The notes under the pieces are model-generated. The model was given only the letters and a program-made list of their open reading frames with translations, searched no databases and was not told where the DNA came from. A program made the position numbers and the translations under genes. 55,791 nt of DNA from Actinomycetes bacterium (GTDB taxonomy: Bacteria > Actinomycetota > Thermoleophilia > Gaiellales > F1-60-MAGs149), in assembly GCA_025360225.1 (NCBI GenBank), contig JANYCN010000034.1, forward strand, positions 98,063-153,853. Direction: 5' to 3'. Of the stretch, positions 16,163-24,133 are shown piece after piece. Within the stretch, counting starts at the first letter, position 1, and every line of letters starts with the position of its first letter.

Positions 16163-17046
16163 GGCTCGAGGACGTCACGGTCGACGCCGTCGGCGTCGAG
16201 GCCCGCGTCAGCTCGCTCGCTCGCCGCTCGATCAAGGCCGAGACGAAGGACGCGTGGCTCCGTCTTGCACTGTCGATGGTCGACCTGACGACGCTCGAAG
16301 GGAAGGACTCCGACGGCAAGGTGGCGCGGCTCTGCGCCAAGGCGCTGCACCCCGACCCGGCCGACCCGACGCTACCGACGGTCGCGGCGGTCTGCGTGTA
16401 CCCGCCGTTCGTCGCTCTTGCGAAACGACTGCTCGCGCGCTCCGCCGTCCGCGTCGCCTCGGTTGCCACGGCCTTTCCGTCCGGCCAGGCACCGCTCGCA
16501 ACGCGGCTCGCAGAGGTCACCGCGGCCGTTGCCGACGGTGCCGACGAGATCGACATGGTGATCGACCGCGGTGCGTTCCTCGCCGGGCGTTCGACGAAGG
16601 TCGCCAGCGAGATCGAACAGGTGAAGGTGGCCTGTGGCGCGGCCCACCTCAAGGTGATCCTCGAGACAGGCGAGCTCGAGACCTACGACAACGTCCGGCG
16701 AGCATCGCTGCTAGCGATGCGCCACGGCGCCGACTTCATCAAGACGTCGACCGGGAAGGTGTCACCTGCCTCAACGCCGGGAACGGTGCTCGTCATGGGC
16801 GAGGCGCTACGCGACTACGTCGAGGAGACCGGGCGGATGGTCGGGATGAAGCCGGCAGGCGGGATCCGCGACGCGAAGGCAGCGCTGGCGACCCTGGTGA
16901 TCGTGAACGAGACGCTCGGCGACGCGTGGCTGACGCCGACCTGGTTCCGGTTCGGCGCCTCGTCCCTCGCGAACGATCTGCTGATGCAGATCGCGAAGCT
17001 GCGCACCGGCGCGTACGGCTCACCCGATGCGTTCTCGGCGTCGTGA
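16159..17046 (+). CDS. deoC: Deoxyribose-phosphate aldolase
   Basis: A 295-residue DeoC of the longer, animal-like type. Motifs are VAAVCVYPPFVALAKRLL, ADGADEIDMVIDRGAF, LKVILETGEL, the Schiff-base Lys195 in ADFIKTSTGK, and Lys231 in GMKPAGGIR. It splits 2-deoxyribose 5-phosphate into glyceraldehyde 3-phosphate and acetaldehyde. The downstream aldehyde dehydrogenases could oxidise the acetaldehyde. It starts with GTG 16159 overlapping the catalytic-lysine-less paralogue upstream, and ends overlapping the dehydrogenase downstream. Confidence 0.93.
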   Translation: MRLEDVTVDAVGVEARVSSLARRSIKAETKDAWLRLALSMVDLTTLEGKDSDGKVARLCAKALHPDPADPTLPTVAAVCVYPPFVALAKRLLARSAVRVASVATAFPSGQAPLATRLAEVTAAVADGADEIDMVIDRGAFLAGRSTKVASEIEQVKVACGAAHLKVILETGELETYDNVRRASLLAMRHGADFIKTSTGKVSPASTPGTVLVMGEALRDYVEETGRMVGMKPAGGIRDAKAALATLVIVNETLGDAWLTPTWFRFGASSLANDLLMQIAKLRTGAYGSPDAFSAS

Positions 17047-17969
17047 CGGCGGCCCTCTACGCCCGACGGCGGTTCGAGGGGCCGTCGTTCGCGGATCTCG
17101 CAGGACGCTATGACGTGACGGTCCTTGACGGCCCAGTGCGCGACGCGGCGCTCGCCGGACGGCTCGCTGACGCGACCGCCATCTGGACGGTCGGCGAGCT
17201 GGTCGACGACGTGCTGCTCGATGCGCTTCCCCATCTCCGAGCGGTCGCGAACCAGGGCGTCGGGACGAACACGATCGACGTCGACGCGCTGAGGCGCCGC
17301 GGCATCGAGCTCGTCCTCCCGCGAGGCGTCAACGCGTCCGCCGTGGCAACGCACGCGCTCGCGCTCCTGCTAGCTGTTCGTCATCAGATCGTCGCCGGTG
17401 ATCGGCTGATCCGCGCGGGCGAGTGGGAGCGACGCGCTGACGCTGAGCCGCGCGGAGAGGACGTGCACGGGTCGACGCTTGGCATCGTCGGCCTGGGCGC
17501 GATCGGCAAGCAACTCGCCCGTCGAGCCGCAGCGTTTGACATCCACCTCCTCGCGACGACGCGCACACCGGACGAGACCACGGCGAGCGTGCTCGGGGTC
17601 ACCCTCGTCTCGCTCGAGGAGCTCCTTGACCGCGCCGACGCCGTCGCGATCTGCTGTCCGCTGACCGCCGAGACCCACGCGCTGATCGGCGAGGACGAGC
17701 TCCGCCGACTCGGGCCGAAGGGCGTGCTCGTGAACGTGGCGCGCGGCGCGATCGTCGACGAGGAAGCCCTGATCGAGGCACTGCATACCGGCGGGATCCT
17801 CGGTGCTGGCCTGGACGTCTTCGCAGACGAGCCGCACGTGCCCGCCGGCCTGCTCGAGCACCCACGGGTCGTCGTGACGCCGCACACTGCCGACTACCAG
17901 GAGGGCATGCTCGAGACGATGACCGCGGCGGTCGTCCGGGGCCTGTTGCTGGTAGGATCGAGCGGATGA
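17043..17969 (+). CDS. D-isomer-specific 2-hydroxyacid dehydrogenase
   Basis: 308 residues from GTG 17043, overlapping the deoC stop. The NAD-binding motif is GIVGLGAIGKQLARRA. The catalytic Arg lies in NVARGAIVDEEAL, the Glu in the GLDVFADEPH region and the His in VVVTPHTADYQ. This is the glyoxylate/hydroxypyruvate/phosphoglycerate dehydrogenase family. In a DeoC operon its likely substrate is a small 2-oxo or 2-hydroxy acid, possibly on the glycerate side (inference). It overlaps the aldehyde dehydrogenase gene by 4 bases. Confidence 0.9.
   Translation: MTAALYARRRFEGPSFADLAGRYDVTVLDGPVRDAALAGRLADATAIWTVGELVDDVLLDALPHLRAVANQGVGTNTIDVDALRRRGIELVLPRGVNASAVATHALALLLAVRHQIVAGDRLIRAGEWERRADAEPRGEDVHGSTLGIVGLGAIGKQLARRAAAFDIHLLATTRTPDETTASVLGVTLVSLEELLDRADAVAICCPLTAETHALIGEDELRRLGPKGVLVNVARGAIVDEEALIEALHTGGILGAGLDVFADEPHVPAGLLEHPRVVVTPHTADYQEGMLETMTAAVVRGLLLVGSSG
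17953..17958 (+). promoter_or_regulatory. Possible internal -10 hexamer before the aldehyde dehydrogenase gene
   Basis: TAGGAT lies 7 nt before ATG 17966, inside the end of the preceding gene. It may give an internal leaderless transcript. Confidence 0.4.
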
Positions 17970-19396
17970 GCGCGATCCCGTACGCGCCTGCACCCGAGTC
18001 GGTCAGGCCGCGCCTTCGCACCTCGTACGACCTGTTCATCGACGGCGCCTTCGTCGCACCGCGCGATGGCTCACGCCACGTGACGATCAACCCGGCGACG
18101 CACGAGCCGATCACGGAGGTCTCCCACGCTGGCGTCGCAGACGTGCAGGCCGCGGTGGACGCGGCGAGCGGCGCCTTCCCCGCGTGGTCGGCGCTGCCGG
18201 GCGCCGAGAGAGGCAAGCACCTGTTCCGGCTCGCGCGAATCCTGCAGGAACGCGCACGCGAGCTGGCGGTGGCGGAGACGCTCGACGGCGGCAAGCCGAT
18301 CCGCGAGTCGCGCGACATCGACCTGCCGCTCGTCGCGGCACACCTGTTCTACCACGCCGGCTGGGCTGACAAGCTCGCGTACGCGTTCGCCGGACGCAAC
18401 CCGCGTCCGCTCGGCGTCTGCGGCGCGGTGATCCCGTGGAACTTCCCGCTCCTCATGGCGGCGTGGAAGGTCGCGCCCGCCCTTGCGTGCGGCAACACCG
18501 TCGTCCTGAAGCCGGCGGAGACGACGCCGCTGACGGCGCTGCTCCTCGCCGAGATCGCGCAGGAGGCCGATCTGCCGCGTGGGGTGTTGAACGTCATCAC
18601 CGGCGGACCGGAGACGGGTGCGGCCCTCGTCAGGAACCCCGGGCTTGCGAAGGTCGCGTTCACCGGATCGACCGCCGTCGGCAAGGCGATCGCGACCGAG
18701 CTCGCCGGCACGGGACGGCGTCTGACGCTTGAGCTCGGAGGCAAGGCGGCGAACATCGTCTTCGCGGACGCGCCCCTCGACCAGGCGATCGAGGGGATCG
18801 TCAACGGCATCTACTTCAACCAGGGCCACGTCTGCTGCGCCGGGTCGCGGCTGCTCGTCGAGGAGTCGATCGCCGACGTCGTGCTGGCGAAGCTGGCGCG
18901 CCGTGTTCGTACGCTCCGCGTCGGCGATCCGCTCGACAAGAACACCGACGTCGGGGCGATCAACTCGCCCGCCCAGCTGGCGCGGATCCGCGCGCTCGTC
19001 GCGAGCGGGGTGGAGGAGGGGGCGACGCTGCACCAGTCCGACTGCGTCCTCCCTGATCGCGGCAACTGGTTCGCGCCGACGTGGTTCACCGACGTCGCAC
19101 CAGCGCATCGGATCGCGCGCGAGGAGGTCTTTGGCCCCGTCCTCGCGGTGATGACCTTCCGCACGCCGGACGAGGCCGTCGAGCTCGCGAACAACACGCG
19201 CTACGGGCTCTCGGCCGGGGTGTGGACCGACAAGGGCGCGAAGGCGCTCCGCATCGCGCGGAGGCTCCGCGCCGGCGTCGTGTGGGCGAACACCTTCAAC
19301 CAGCTCGACCCGACCTCCCCGTTCGGCGGCATGCGCGAGTCCGGCTTCGGCCGCGAGGGCGGCATGGCTGGCCTGCGGGAGTACGTGGAGCTGTGA
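17966..19396 (+). CDS. NAD(P)-dependent aldehyde dehydrogenase
   Basis: 476 residues, full length. Visible motifs are VIPWNFPLLMAAWKVAPALACGNTVVLKPAE (cofactor and structural residues, abbreviated), FTGSTAVGK, the general base in LELGGKAANIV and the catalytic cysteine in NQGHVCCAGSRLL. The C-terminal SPFGGMRESGFGREGG is also present. It oxidises an aldehyde to the acid with NAD(P). Given the operon, acetaldehyde from DeoC is the simplest candidate (inference). It is coupled at both ends, by ATGA overlap upstream and TGATG overlap to the half-length homologue downstream. Confidence 0.95.
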   Translation: MSAIPYAPAPESVRPRLRTSYDLFIDGAFVAPRDGSRHVTINPATHEPITEVSHAGVADVQAAVDAASGAFPAWSALPGAERGKHLFRLARILQERARELAVAETLDGGKPIRESRDIDLPLVAAHLFYHAGWADKLAYAFAGRNPRPLGVCGAVIPWNFPLLMAAWKVAPALACGNTVVLKPAETTPLTALLLAEIAQEADLPRGVLNVITGGPETGAALVRNPGLAKVAFTGSTAVGKAIATELAGTGRRLTLELGGKAANIVFADAPLDQAIEGIVNGIYFNQGHVCCAGSRLLVEESIADVVLAKLARRVRTLRVGDPLDKNTDVGAINSPAQLARIRALVASGVEEGATLHQSDCVLPDRGNWFAPTWFTDVAPAHRIAREEVFGPVLAVMTFRTPDEAVELANNTRYGLSAGVWTDKGAKALRIARRLRAGVVWANTFNQLDPTSPFGGMRESGFGREGGMAGLREYVEL

Positions 19397-20232
19397 TGCG
19401 GCTCGAGGTGCGCAAGACCTACAAGCTCCTGATCGGCGGCGCCGCCGTGCGCTCCGAGTCGGGGCGGGTCGTGCCGGTCAACGGCCCCACCGGCACCCAC
19501 CTCGCGAACGTCCCGCTCGGGTCGCGAAAGGATGCGCGCGACGCCGTCCGCGCGGCACGTGGCGCGCTCCCTGGCTGGAGCGGACGCACGGCGTACAACC
19601 GCGGCCAGGTCCTCTACCGCATCGCCGAGGTGCTCGAGGCTCGGAGCCTCGAGCTTGCCGGCGTGATCGCGCACTCCACCGGCACGTCCATCGCCGACGC
19701 CACCGTCGAGGTCGCCCAGGCGGTCGAGTCAGCGGTGCACTACGCGGGCTGGACGGACAAGCTGCACGCCGTGCTCGGCGGGGTGAACCCCGTCGCCGCG
19801 CCGTTCTTCTCGTTCTCGACGCCCGAGCCCGTCGGTGTCGTCGCGCTCCTCGCGGCCGACCTGCCGAGCCTCGTCGGGCTCGTCGACCCGCTGTGCGCGG
19901 CGCTCGCGGGAGGGAACACGGTGTTGGCCCTCGTGTCGGCTGCCCACCCGCTCGCCGGACTCGACCTCGGCGAGGTGTTGACGACCTCGGACGTGCCGGC
20001 GGGCGTCGTCAACCTGATCGCCGGCGACCATGCCGAGGTCGCGCCACACGTTGCCTCCCACGGCGACGTCGACGCCCTCATCGACGCCAGCAACGACGCG
20101 CTCGCCACCGAGCTCGAGCGTCGTTGCGCGACGAACATCACCCGCTACCGTCGTCCCGGGGCGCCCTGCTCGCTCGAGGCCGTCGAGCGCACGCTCGAGT
20201 TGAAGACCGCCTGGCACCCGGTGGGTAGCTGA
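19396..20232 (+). CDS. Half-length aldehyde dehydrogenase homologue without catalytic residues
   Basis: 278 residues aligned to the N-terminal, cofactor-binding half of aldehyde dehydrogenases: YKLLIGGAAVRSESGR, LYRIAEVLEARSLELAG, YAGWTDKLHAVLGGVNPV, PEPVGVVALLAADLPSLVG and DVPAGVVNLIAGDH. The PWNFP asparagine and the KPAE lysine are replaced (AADLPS, ALVSAAH). The FTGS, ELGGK and catalytic-cysteine regions are absent. The chain ends in its own tail, TLELKTAWHPVGS. There is no frameshift or decayed 3' half, so it looks like a maintained short protein, perhaps a structural partner of the full enzyme (inference). Confidence 0.85.
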   Translation: MRLEVRKTYKLLIGGAAVRSESGRVVPVNGPTGTHLANVPLGSRKDARDAVRAARGALPGWSGRTAYNRGQVLYRIAEVLEARSLELAGVIAHSTGTSIADATVEVAQAVESAVHYAGWTDKLHAVLGGVNPVAAPFFSFSTPEPVGVVALLAADLPSLVGLVDPLCAALAGGNTVLALVSAAHPLAGLDLGEVLTTSDVPAGVVNLIAGDHAEVAPHVASHGDVDALIDASNDALATELERRCATNITRYRRPGAPCSLEAVERTLELKTAWHPVGS

Positions 20233-20678
20233 TGGATCGCCCCCTTGCGCTCCTCGTCGTCACCATCGGAGCGATCGTGATCTCGGCGCAGACGCCTGCG
20301 AACGTCGCGCTCGGGCACCAGATCGGCGGCTCGCTCCGCGCCTCGTTCGTCCAGTTCGCCGTCGGCACGACGGTGATGGCCGCCGTCGTCGCGGTGGCCG
20401 GCGGCGGGTTCGGTGGCCTGACGGTCGACCACACCTGGTGGCACTACCTCGGCGGCGTAGCAGCCGTGCTGTTCGTCACGGCGGCGATCTTCACGCTCAA
20501 GCCGCTCGGGCTGACGGTGCAGTTCACCGGCATCGTCACCGGCCAGGTGATCGGTGCGCTCACGATCGACCACCTCGGTCTGCTCGGCGTCGAACGCCGC
20601 CCGATCACGCTCTGGCCCGTCGTCGGGCTCGGCATCATGCTCGTCGGGCTTGCCGTCGTGGTCGTCACGCGTGACTGA
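20232..20678 (+). CDS. DMT-superfamily small membrane protein (DUF606/YdcZ type)
   Basis: 148 residues with about five hydrophobic helices. The family pattern is clear: ISAQTPANVALGHQIGGSLRASFVQFAVGT, WWHYLGGVAAVLFV, GLTVQFTGIVTGQVIGALTIDHLGLLG and the closing IMLVGLAVVV. It is a short, probably dimeric transporter-like membrane protein of unknown substrate. Its place in the deoC/aldehyde dehydrogenase operon suggests uptake or export of a nucleoside, sugar or short acid (inference). Both ends overlap neighbours. Confidence 0.85.
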   Translation: MDRPLALLVVTIGAIVISAQTPANVALGHQIGGSLRASFVQFAVGTTVMAAVVAVAGGGFGGLTVDHTWWHYLGGVAAVLFVTAAIFTLKPLGLTVQFTGIVTGQVIGALTIDHLGLLGVERRPITLWPVVGLGIMLVGLAVVVVTRD

Positions 20679-21399
20679 CCCACCAGCGCCCTCTGGCGAG
20701 CGACGGGCAGCGCTCGTCACCGGTGCGTCAAGCGGCATCGGCCGAGCGATCGCCGCTGACCTGCTCGCTACCGGTTGGGGTGTGACAGCGGTCGCGCGTG
20801 ACCCGGAGCGCGGCGCCCTCTCCGGGGCACACCAGGTGCCAACGAACGTCGTGGACGAGGGGTCGTGCATCGCCGCCGTCGCCTCCCACGTGGCGCGCTT
20901 CGACCGCCTCGACCTGCTCGTCAACGCCGCCGGCGTCGGCTTCGGCGGACCCTTCGAACAGGCTTCCACGCGCAGCTTCGACCTGCAGTTCGCCGTCAAC
21001 GTGCGCGGCCTGTTCCTCGTCTGTCGCTCGGCGATCCCCCACCTGCGCGCGTCGCGTGGGCTCGTCGTGAACGTCGCATCGATCACGGGCGTCGCGCCAC
21101 AGCCGGGGCTCGCCGTGTACGGGGCGACCAAGCACGCCGTCCGCGGGCTCTCGGGCGCGATGCAAGCGGAGCTGCGAGATGCTGGCGTGCGGGTGACGAC
21201 GCTCTGTCCCGGCTTCGTCGACACGCCGATGACCGACTTCGTCAAGGGGGAGGTTCCCGGAGACGAGATGATCCGACCTGCAGACTGCGTGGCGGCCGTC
21301 CGTTTCCTTCTCGCGCTCTCGCCGGCCTGTCGGATCCCAGAGATCGTCATCGATGGGCCGACGATTCCCGATCTCGCTCGGTCGTCGGCCGTCGGCTGA
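20671..21399 (+). CDS. Short-chain dehydrogenase/reductase (SDR)
   Basis: 242 residues from GTG 20671, overlapping the upstream stop by 8 bases. The classical SDR pattern is present: TGASSGIGRAIAADL for cofactor binding, LLVNAAGVGFGG (the NAG variant NAAG), catalytic Ser in NVASITGV and YGATKHA giving the YxxxK pair. The CPGFVDTPM segment follows. It is an NAD(P)-dependent oxidoreductase with unknown substrate, the last gene of the operon, and a miniature repeat element follows immediately. Confidence 0.92.
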   Translation: MTDPPAPSGERRAALVTGASSGIGRAIAADLLATGWGVTAVARDPERGALSGAHQVPTNVVDEGSCIAAVASHVARFDRLDLLVNAAGVGFGGPFEQASTRSFDLQFAVNVRGLFLVCRSAIPHLRASRGLVVNVASITGVAPQPGLAVYGATKHAVRGLSGAMQAELRDAGVRVTTLCPGFVDTPMTDFVKGEVPGDEMIRPADCVAAVRFLLALSPACRIPEIVIDGPTIPDLARSSAVG

Positions 21400-21404
21400 C
21401 CGCT

Positions 21405-21481
21405 CGTGGTCTGATCGTGAGATGGCGTGGTCATCCGACTGCCACCCAATGACCATCCGCATCTGACAATCACACCACTAG
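21405..21481. repeat. Miniature copy (77 bp) of the CTAG-ended inverted-repeat element
   Basis: Only the two ends of the repeat family remain: the left end GTGGTCTGATCGTGAG..., then directly the right end ending ...ATCACACCACTAG. The two arms are about 80 percent complementary and would fold into one long hairpin. It lies 5 bases after the SDR stop and may terminate that operon. Confidence 0.85.
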
Positions 21482-21567
21482 GAGCGGGTGCGTGGCTGAC
21501 CCGAGGCGCTGGGAGCGACAGCCTCTTCTGCTTCAGCAAACGTCGGAGGACGCCGAAACCTCTAGGA
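21482..21567 (+). promoter_or_regulatory. Possible structured 5' leader of the HEAT-GT2 operon
   Basis: Three short hairpins in series can be drawn: CGCT-GGG-AGCG within an AGG/CCT frame, TGCT/AGCA, and CGTC-GGAG-GACG, ending just before GTG 21568. The segment is open in frame, but its translation is unlike a protein. It matches no riboswitch consensus I know convincingly. Confidence 0.3.
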
Positions 21568-22599
21568 GTGATCGGTCAGATACTGGTCCCAGCGACGGCA
21601 GCCAACGCGCTGATCTTCGTGCTGCTCTCGACGCTTCTGATCGCGAAGAAGGTCGGACGATCACGGCGTGAGCGGGCGTCCCAGGAGCGACGGAGCAGGC
21701 TTCGCTCGCTCGTCTCCGGCGACGCGTCGACGTGGGAGGCGATCAGCCGCGAGGCCCTCGGTGGTGCAGACGCGATGACCGACCTCCTCGCGGTCCTGCT
21801 CGAGGTCGAGCCGCGGACGGCCGCGCGCGCGAGCCCGGGGCGCGACCGGCTCGCCGCGCTGCTCGATGACGAGCTGGCCGCAAAGGAGCCGAGCCGTCGC
21901 GGTCGCGCAGCGCTCGTCCTCGGGTGCCTTGCCCCAGACGGTGCGCCGCACGCCCTCGAGCCGATGCTCCGCGACCCCGACTACGACGTTCGGCACGCGG
22001 CGATCCGCGCGCTGGTGCTGACGGAGCACGAGCACGCCGCCTGGGCGCTCATTCGGGGCCTGCGCGACGCCCTCGTACCGGCCGAGCGCGTGCTCGAGCA
22101 CCTCGGACCATGGGCCGCCCAGGCGTTCTCCGAGGCGCTGCACATCGGCGAGCTGCGTCCGATCCGGGCGATCATCGCCGAGGGCCTCGGGTTCTGCAAC
22201 GACGTCCATGCCGGACCGGCAATCGCCGGCGTGCTGTCGCGCGGGGACGAGGAGGAGCGGATCCGCGCGTGTCGGGCGATCGGTCGCACCGGCGACGCGC
22301 GCCTCGGCGTCTACCTGACCAAGGCGCTCCACGACCACGCGTGGGCGGTGCGCGCACAGGCAGCCGCCTCGCTCGCTCGCCTCGGCGACGCCCCGCCGGA
22401 GGCGATCGACCAGCTTGCTCACCTGCTCGGCGACGAGGCGTGGTGGGTGCGGGCGAACGCGGCGGAGGCGCTGCTCGCCGCGGGGCCGCTCGGGATCGCT
22501 GCCCTGCAAACCGCGGCACACTCGAACGACCGATTCGCCCGTGAGCGCTCCCGCGAGGCGCTCGAGATCCACGACGTCAGGACGCGGAAAGCAGCATGA
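21568..22599 (+). CDS. Membrane-anchored HEAT-repeat protein
   Basis: 343 residues if started at GTG 21568. One transmembrane helix (about 8-28) and a basic segment are followed by about six HEAT-like helical repeats, for example DPDYDVRHAAIRALVLTEHEHAAWALI, EERIRACRAIGRTGDARLGVYL, HAWAVRAQAAASLARLG and EAWWVRANAAEALLAAG. It is a protein-interaction scaffold on the cytoplasmic side. The 4-base overlap with the glycosyltransferase gene implies the two act together at the membrane. The open frame extends back into the miniature repeat, which I reject as coding. The start is uncertain because AGGAG touches the GTG. Confidence 0.82.
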   Translation: MIGQILVPATAANALIFVLLSTLLIAKKVGRSRRERASQERRSRLRSLVSGDASTWEAISREALGGADAMTDLLAVLLEVEPRTAARASPGRDRLAALLDDELAAKEPSRRGRAALVLGCLAPDGAPHALEPMLRDPDYDVRHAAIRALVLTEHEHAAWALIRGLRDALVPAERVLEHLGPWAAQAFSEALHIGELRPIRAIIAEGLGFCNDVHAGPAIAGVLSRGDEEERIRACRAIGRTGDARLGVYLTKALHDHAWAVRAQAAASLARLGDAPPEAIDQLAHLLGDEAWWVRANAAEALLAAGPLGIAALQTAAHSNDRFARERSREALEIHDVRTRKAA

Positions 22600-24068
22600 G
22601 CTGGTCTGGCCTGATCCCGTCGCTGCCACACGCCTTCAACTCGTTCATGCTCGTCTACTTCGCCGTCCTGAACCTGATCTACACCCTTCTCGTCGTTCTC
22701 GGCTGGCACGGGATCCGCGACTACGTGCGACGCCGATCGATGATCGACTACGAGACGATGGCGAGCTCACAGATCACCATGCCGATCTCGATCGTCGCGC
22801 CGGCCTACAACGAGGAGCGGGTGATCGTCGACTCGGTGCGCGCGCTCCTCAAGGCCCGCTACCCACGCTTCGAGGTGATCGTCGTCAATGACGGCTCGAC
22901 GGACGGCACGTTCCGCGTCCTCGAGAAGGCGTTCAACCTCGTGCGGGTCGACCGTGTCGCGCGCTCGAACCTCCAGACCCAGCCGATCCGCGGGGTGTTC
23001 GTCTCGCCGACCAGCCCGGGCCTGCTCGTCGTCGACAAGGAGAACGGCGGCAAGGCTGACTCGATCAACGCCGGGCTCGTCTTCGCGCGCTTCCCGCTGT
23101 TCTGCTCGATCGACTGCGACACGATCATCGAGGACGACGCGCTCGTCCGGCTCGTCCGTCCGTTCCAGGTGCACCCAGAGACGGTCGCGTGCGGCGGGGT
23201 GGTACGGATCGTCAACGGGTCGACCGTTGCAGAAGGCGTCGTCCGCGACGTCCGGACGCCACGCAGCGTGCTGATCAACGTGCAGATCGTCGAGTACCTG
23301 CGCGCCTTCATGACGGGCCGTGTCGGCTGGTCACGGATCGGTGCGCTGCTGATCATCTCCGGCGCGTTCGGCCTGTTTCGCCGCCAGGACGTGATCGATG
23401 CCGGCGGGTACGATCCGACGACGGTCGGCGAGGATGCCGAGATGGTCGTGCGTCTCCACCGCCGCTGCCGCGAGGCGGGCCGGCCGTACCGCGTCGTCTT
23501 CGTTGCCGATCCGGTCTGCTGGACCGAGGCGCCATCGTCGCTGCGCGTGCTCGCGCGCCAACGCAACCGCTGGCACCGAGGCCTCGTGGAGGTGCTGATC
23601 AAGCACCGGTCGATGGCCCTCAACCCGCGCTACGGCGTCGTCGGGATGTTCGCGTTGCCGTACTTCATCGTCTTCGAGGCGCTCGGGCCCGTGATCGAGC
23701 TCGCCGGGTACGTGAACGTCGTCCTCGCCCTGTCGTTCGGCTGGATCACGCTCAGCGTCGCGCTCGTGTTCGGCGCGTTGGCGATGCTCTACGGCCTGGT
23801 CCTGAGCTTCGGCGCGCTGCTCGTTGAGGAGCACGCGTTCCGGCGCTACCGCTCGTGGCGGTGCACGGCGCGGCTGATGCTCGCCGCCGTCGTCGAGAAC
23901 TTCGGCTACCGGCAGCTCGGCACGATCGTGCGGGTCGCCGCGTTCGGCTCGCTCCTGCGCGGCAACCGGTCGTGGGGTGAGATGACCCGCACCGGGTACA
24001 CGACGCCCGACGACATGCCTGAGACAACGCCGGTCGAACGCGACGTCGACACCTCCGCCGCAGCCTGA
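22596..24068 (+). CDS. Processive family 2 glycosyltransferase (cellulose/PNAG synthase-like)
   Basis: 490 residues. One N-terminal transmembrane helix (about 14-38) precedes a GT-A domain with VAPAYNEERVI, VNDGSTDGTF and the metal-binding SIDCDT. The catalytic-base region is GEDAEMVVRLHRR, and QRNRWHRG gives the QxxRW motif of processive enzymes. About four further membrane helices follow after residue 345. Such proteins polymerise and extrude a beta-linked polysaccharide; product identity cannot be read. It is coupled to the HEAT-repeat protein upstream. GGDEF and HD-GYP genes elsewhere in the window make c-di-GMP control conceivable, but no PilZ domain is seen. Confidence 0.92.
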   Translation: MSWSGLIPSLPHAFNSFMLVYFAVLNLIYTLLVVLGWHGIRDYVRRRSMIDYETMASSQITMPISIVAPAYNEERVIVDSVRALLKARYPRFEVIVVNDGSTDGTFRVLEKAFNLVRVDRVARSNLQTQPIRGVFVSPTSPGLLVVDKENGGKADSINAGLVFARFPLFCSIDCDTIIEDDALVRLVRPFQVHPETVACGGVVRIVNGSTVAEGVVRDVRTPRSVLINVQIVEYLRAFMTGRVGWSRIGALLIISGAFGLFRRQDVIDAGGYDPTTVGEDAEMVVRLHRRCREAGRPYRVVFVADPVCWTEAPSSLRVLARQRNRWHRGLVEVLIKHRSMALNPRYGVVGMFALPYFIVFEALGPVIELAGYVNVVLALSFGWITLSVALVFGALAMLYGLVLSFGALLVEEHAFRRYRSWRCTARLMLAAVVENFGYRQLGTIVRVAAFGSLLRGNRSWGEMTRTGYTTPDDMPETTPVERDVDTSAAA

Positions 24069-24096
24069 CCCGCTGCCCGCCGCGCCGAACGGCGGG

Positions 24097-24102
24097 TAGG
24101 CT
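24097..24102 (+). promoter_or_regulatory. -10 hexamer of the M3 peptidase gene
   Basis: TAGGCT lies about 31 nt before GTG 24134. Unlike most genes here, this message would have a leader carrying GGAAGG about 7 nt before the start. Confidence 0.5.
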
Positions 24103-24133
24103 ACGACGTCAGGCCCCCGAGGAAGGATTGCCC

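Noticed and set aside
20145-21539. Minus-strand frame of 464 codons across the DMT and SDR genes
   Set aside because: It is antisense to two conserved coupled genes and passes through the miniature repeat. No domain is visible.
21482-21567. Known riboswitch (c-di-GMP or c-di-AMP type) before the HEAT gene
   Set aside because: Hairpins and a GCAAAC segment recall such motifs, but the conserved tetraloop-receptor and core positions of the known consensus are missing.
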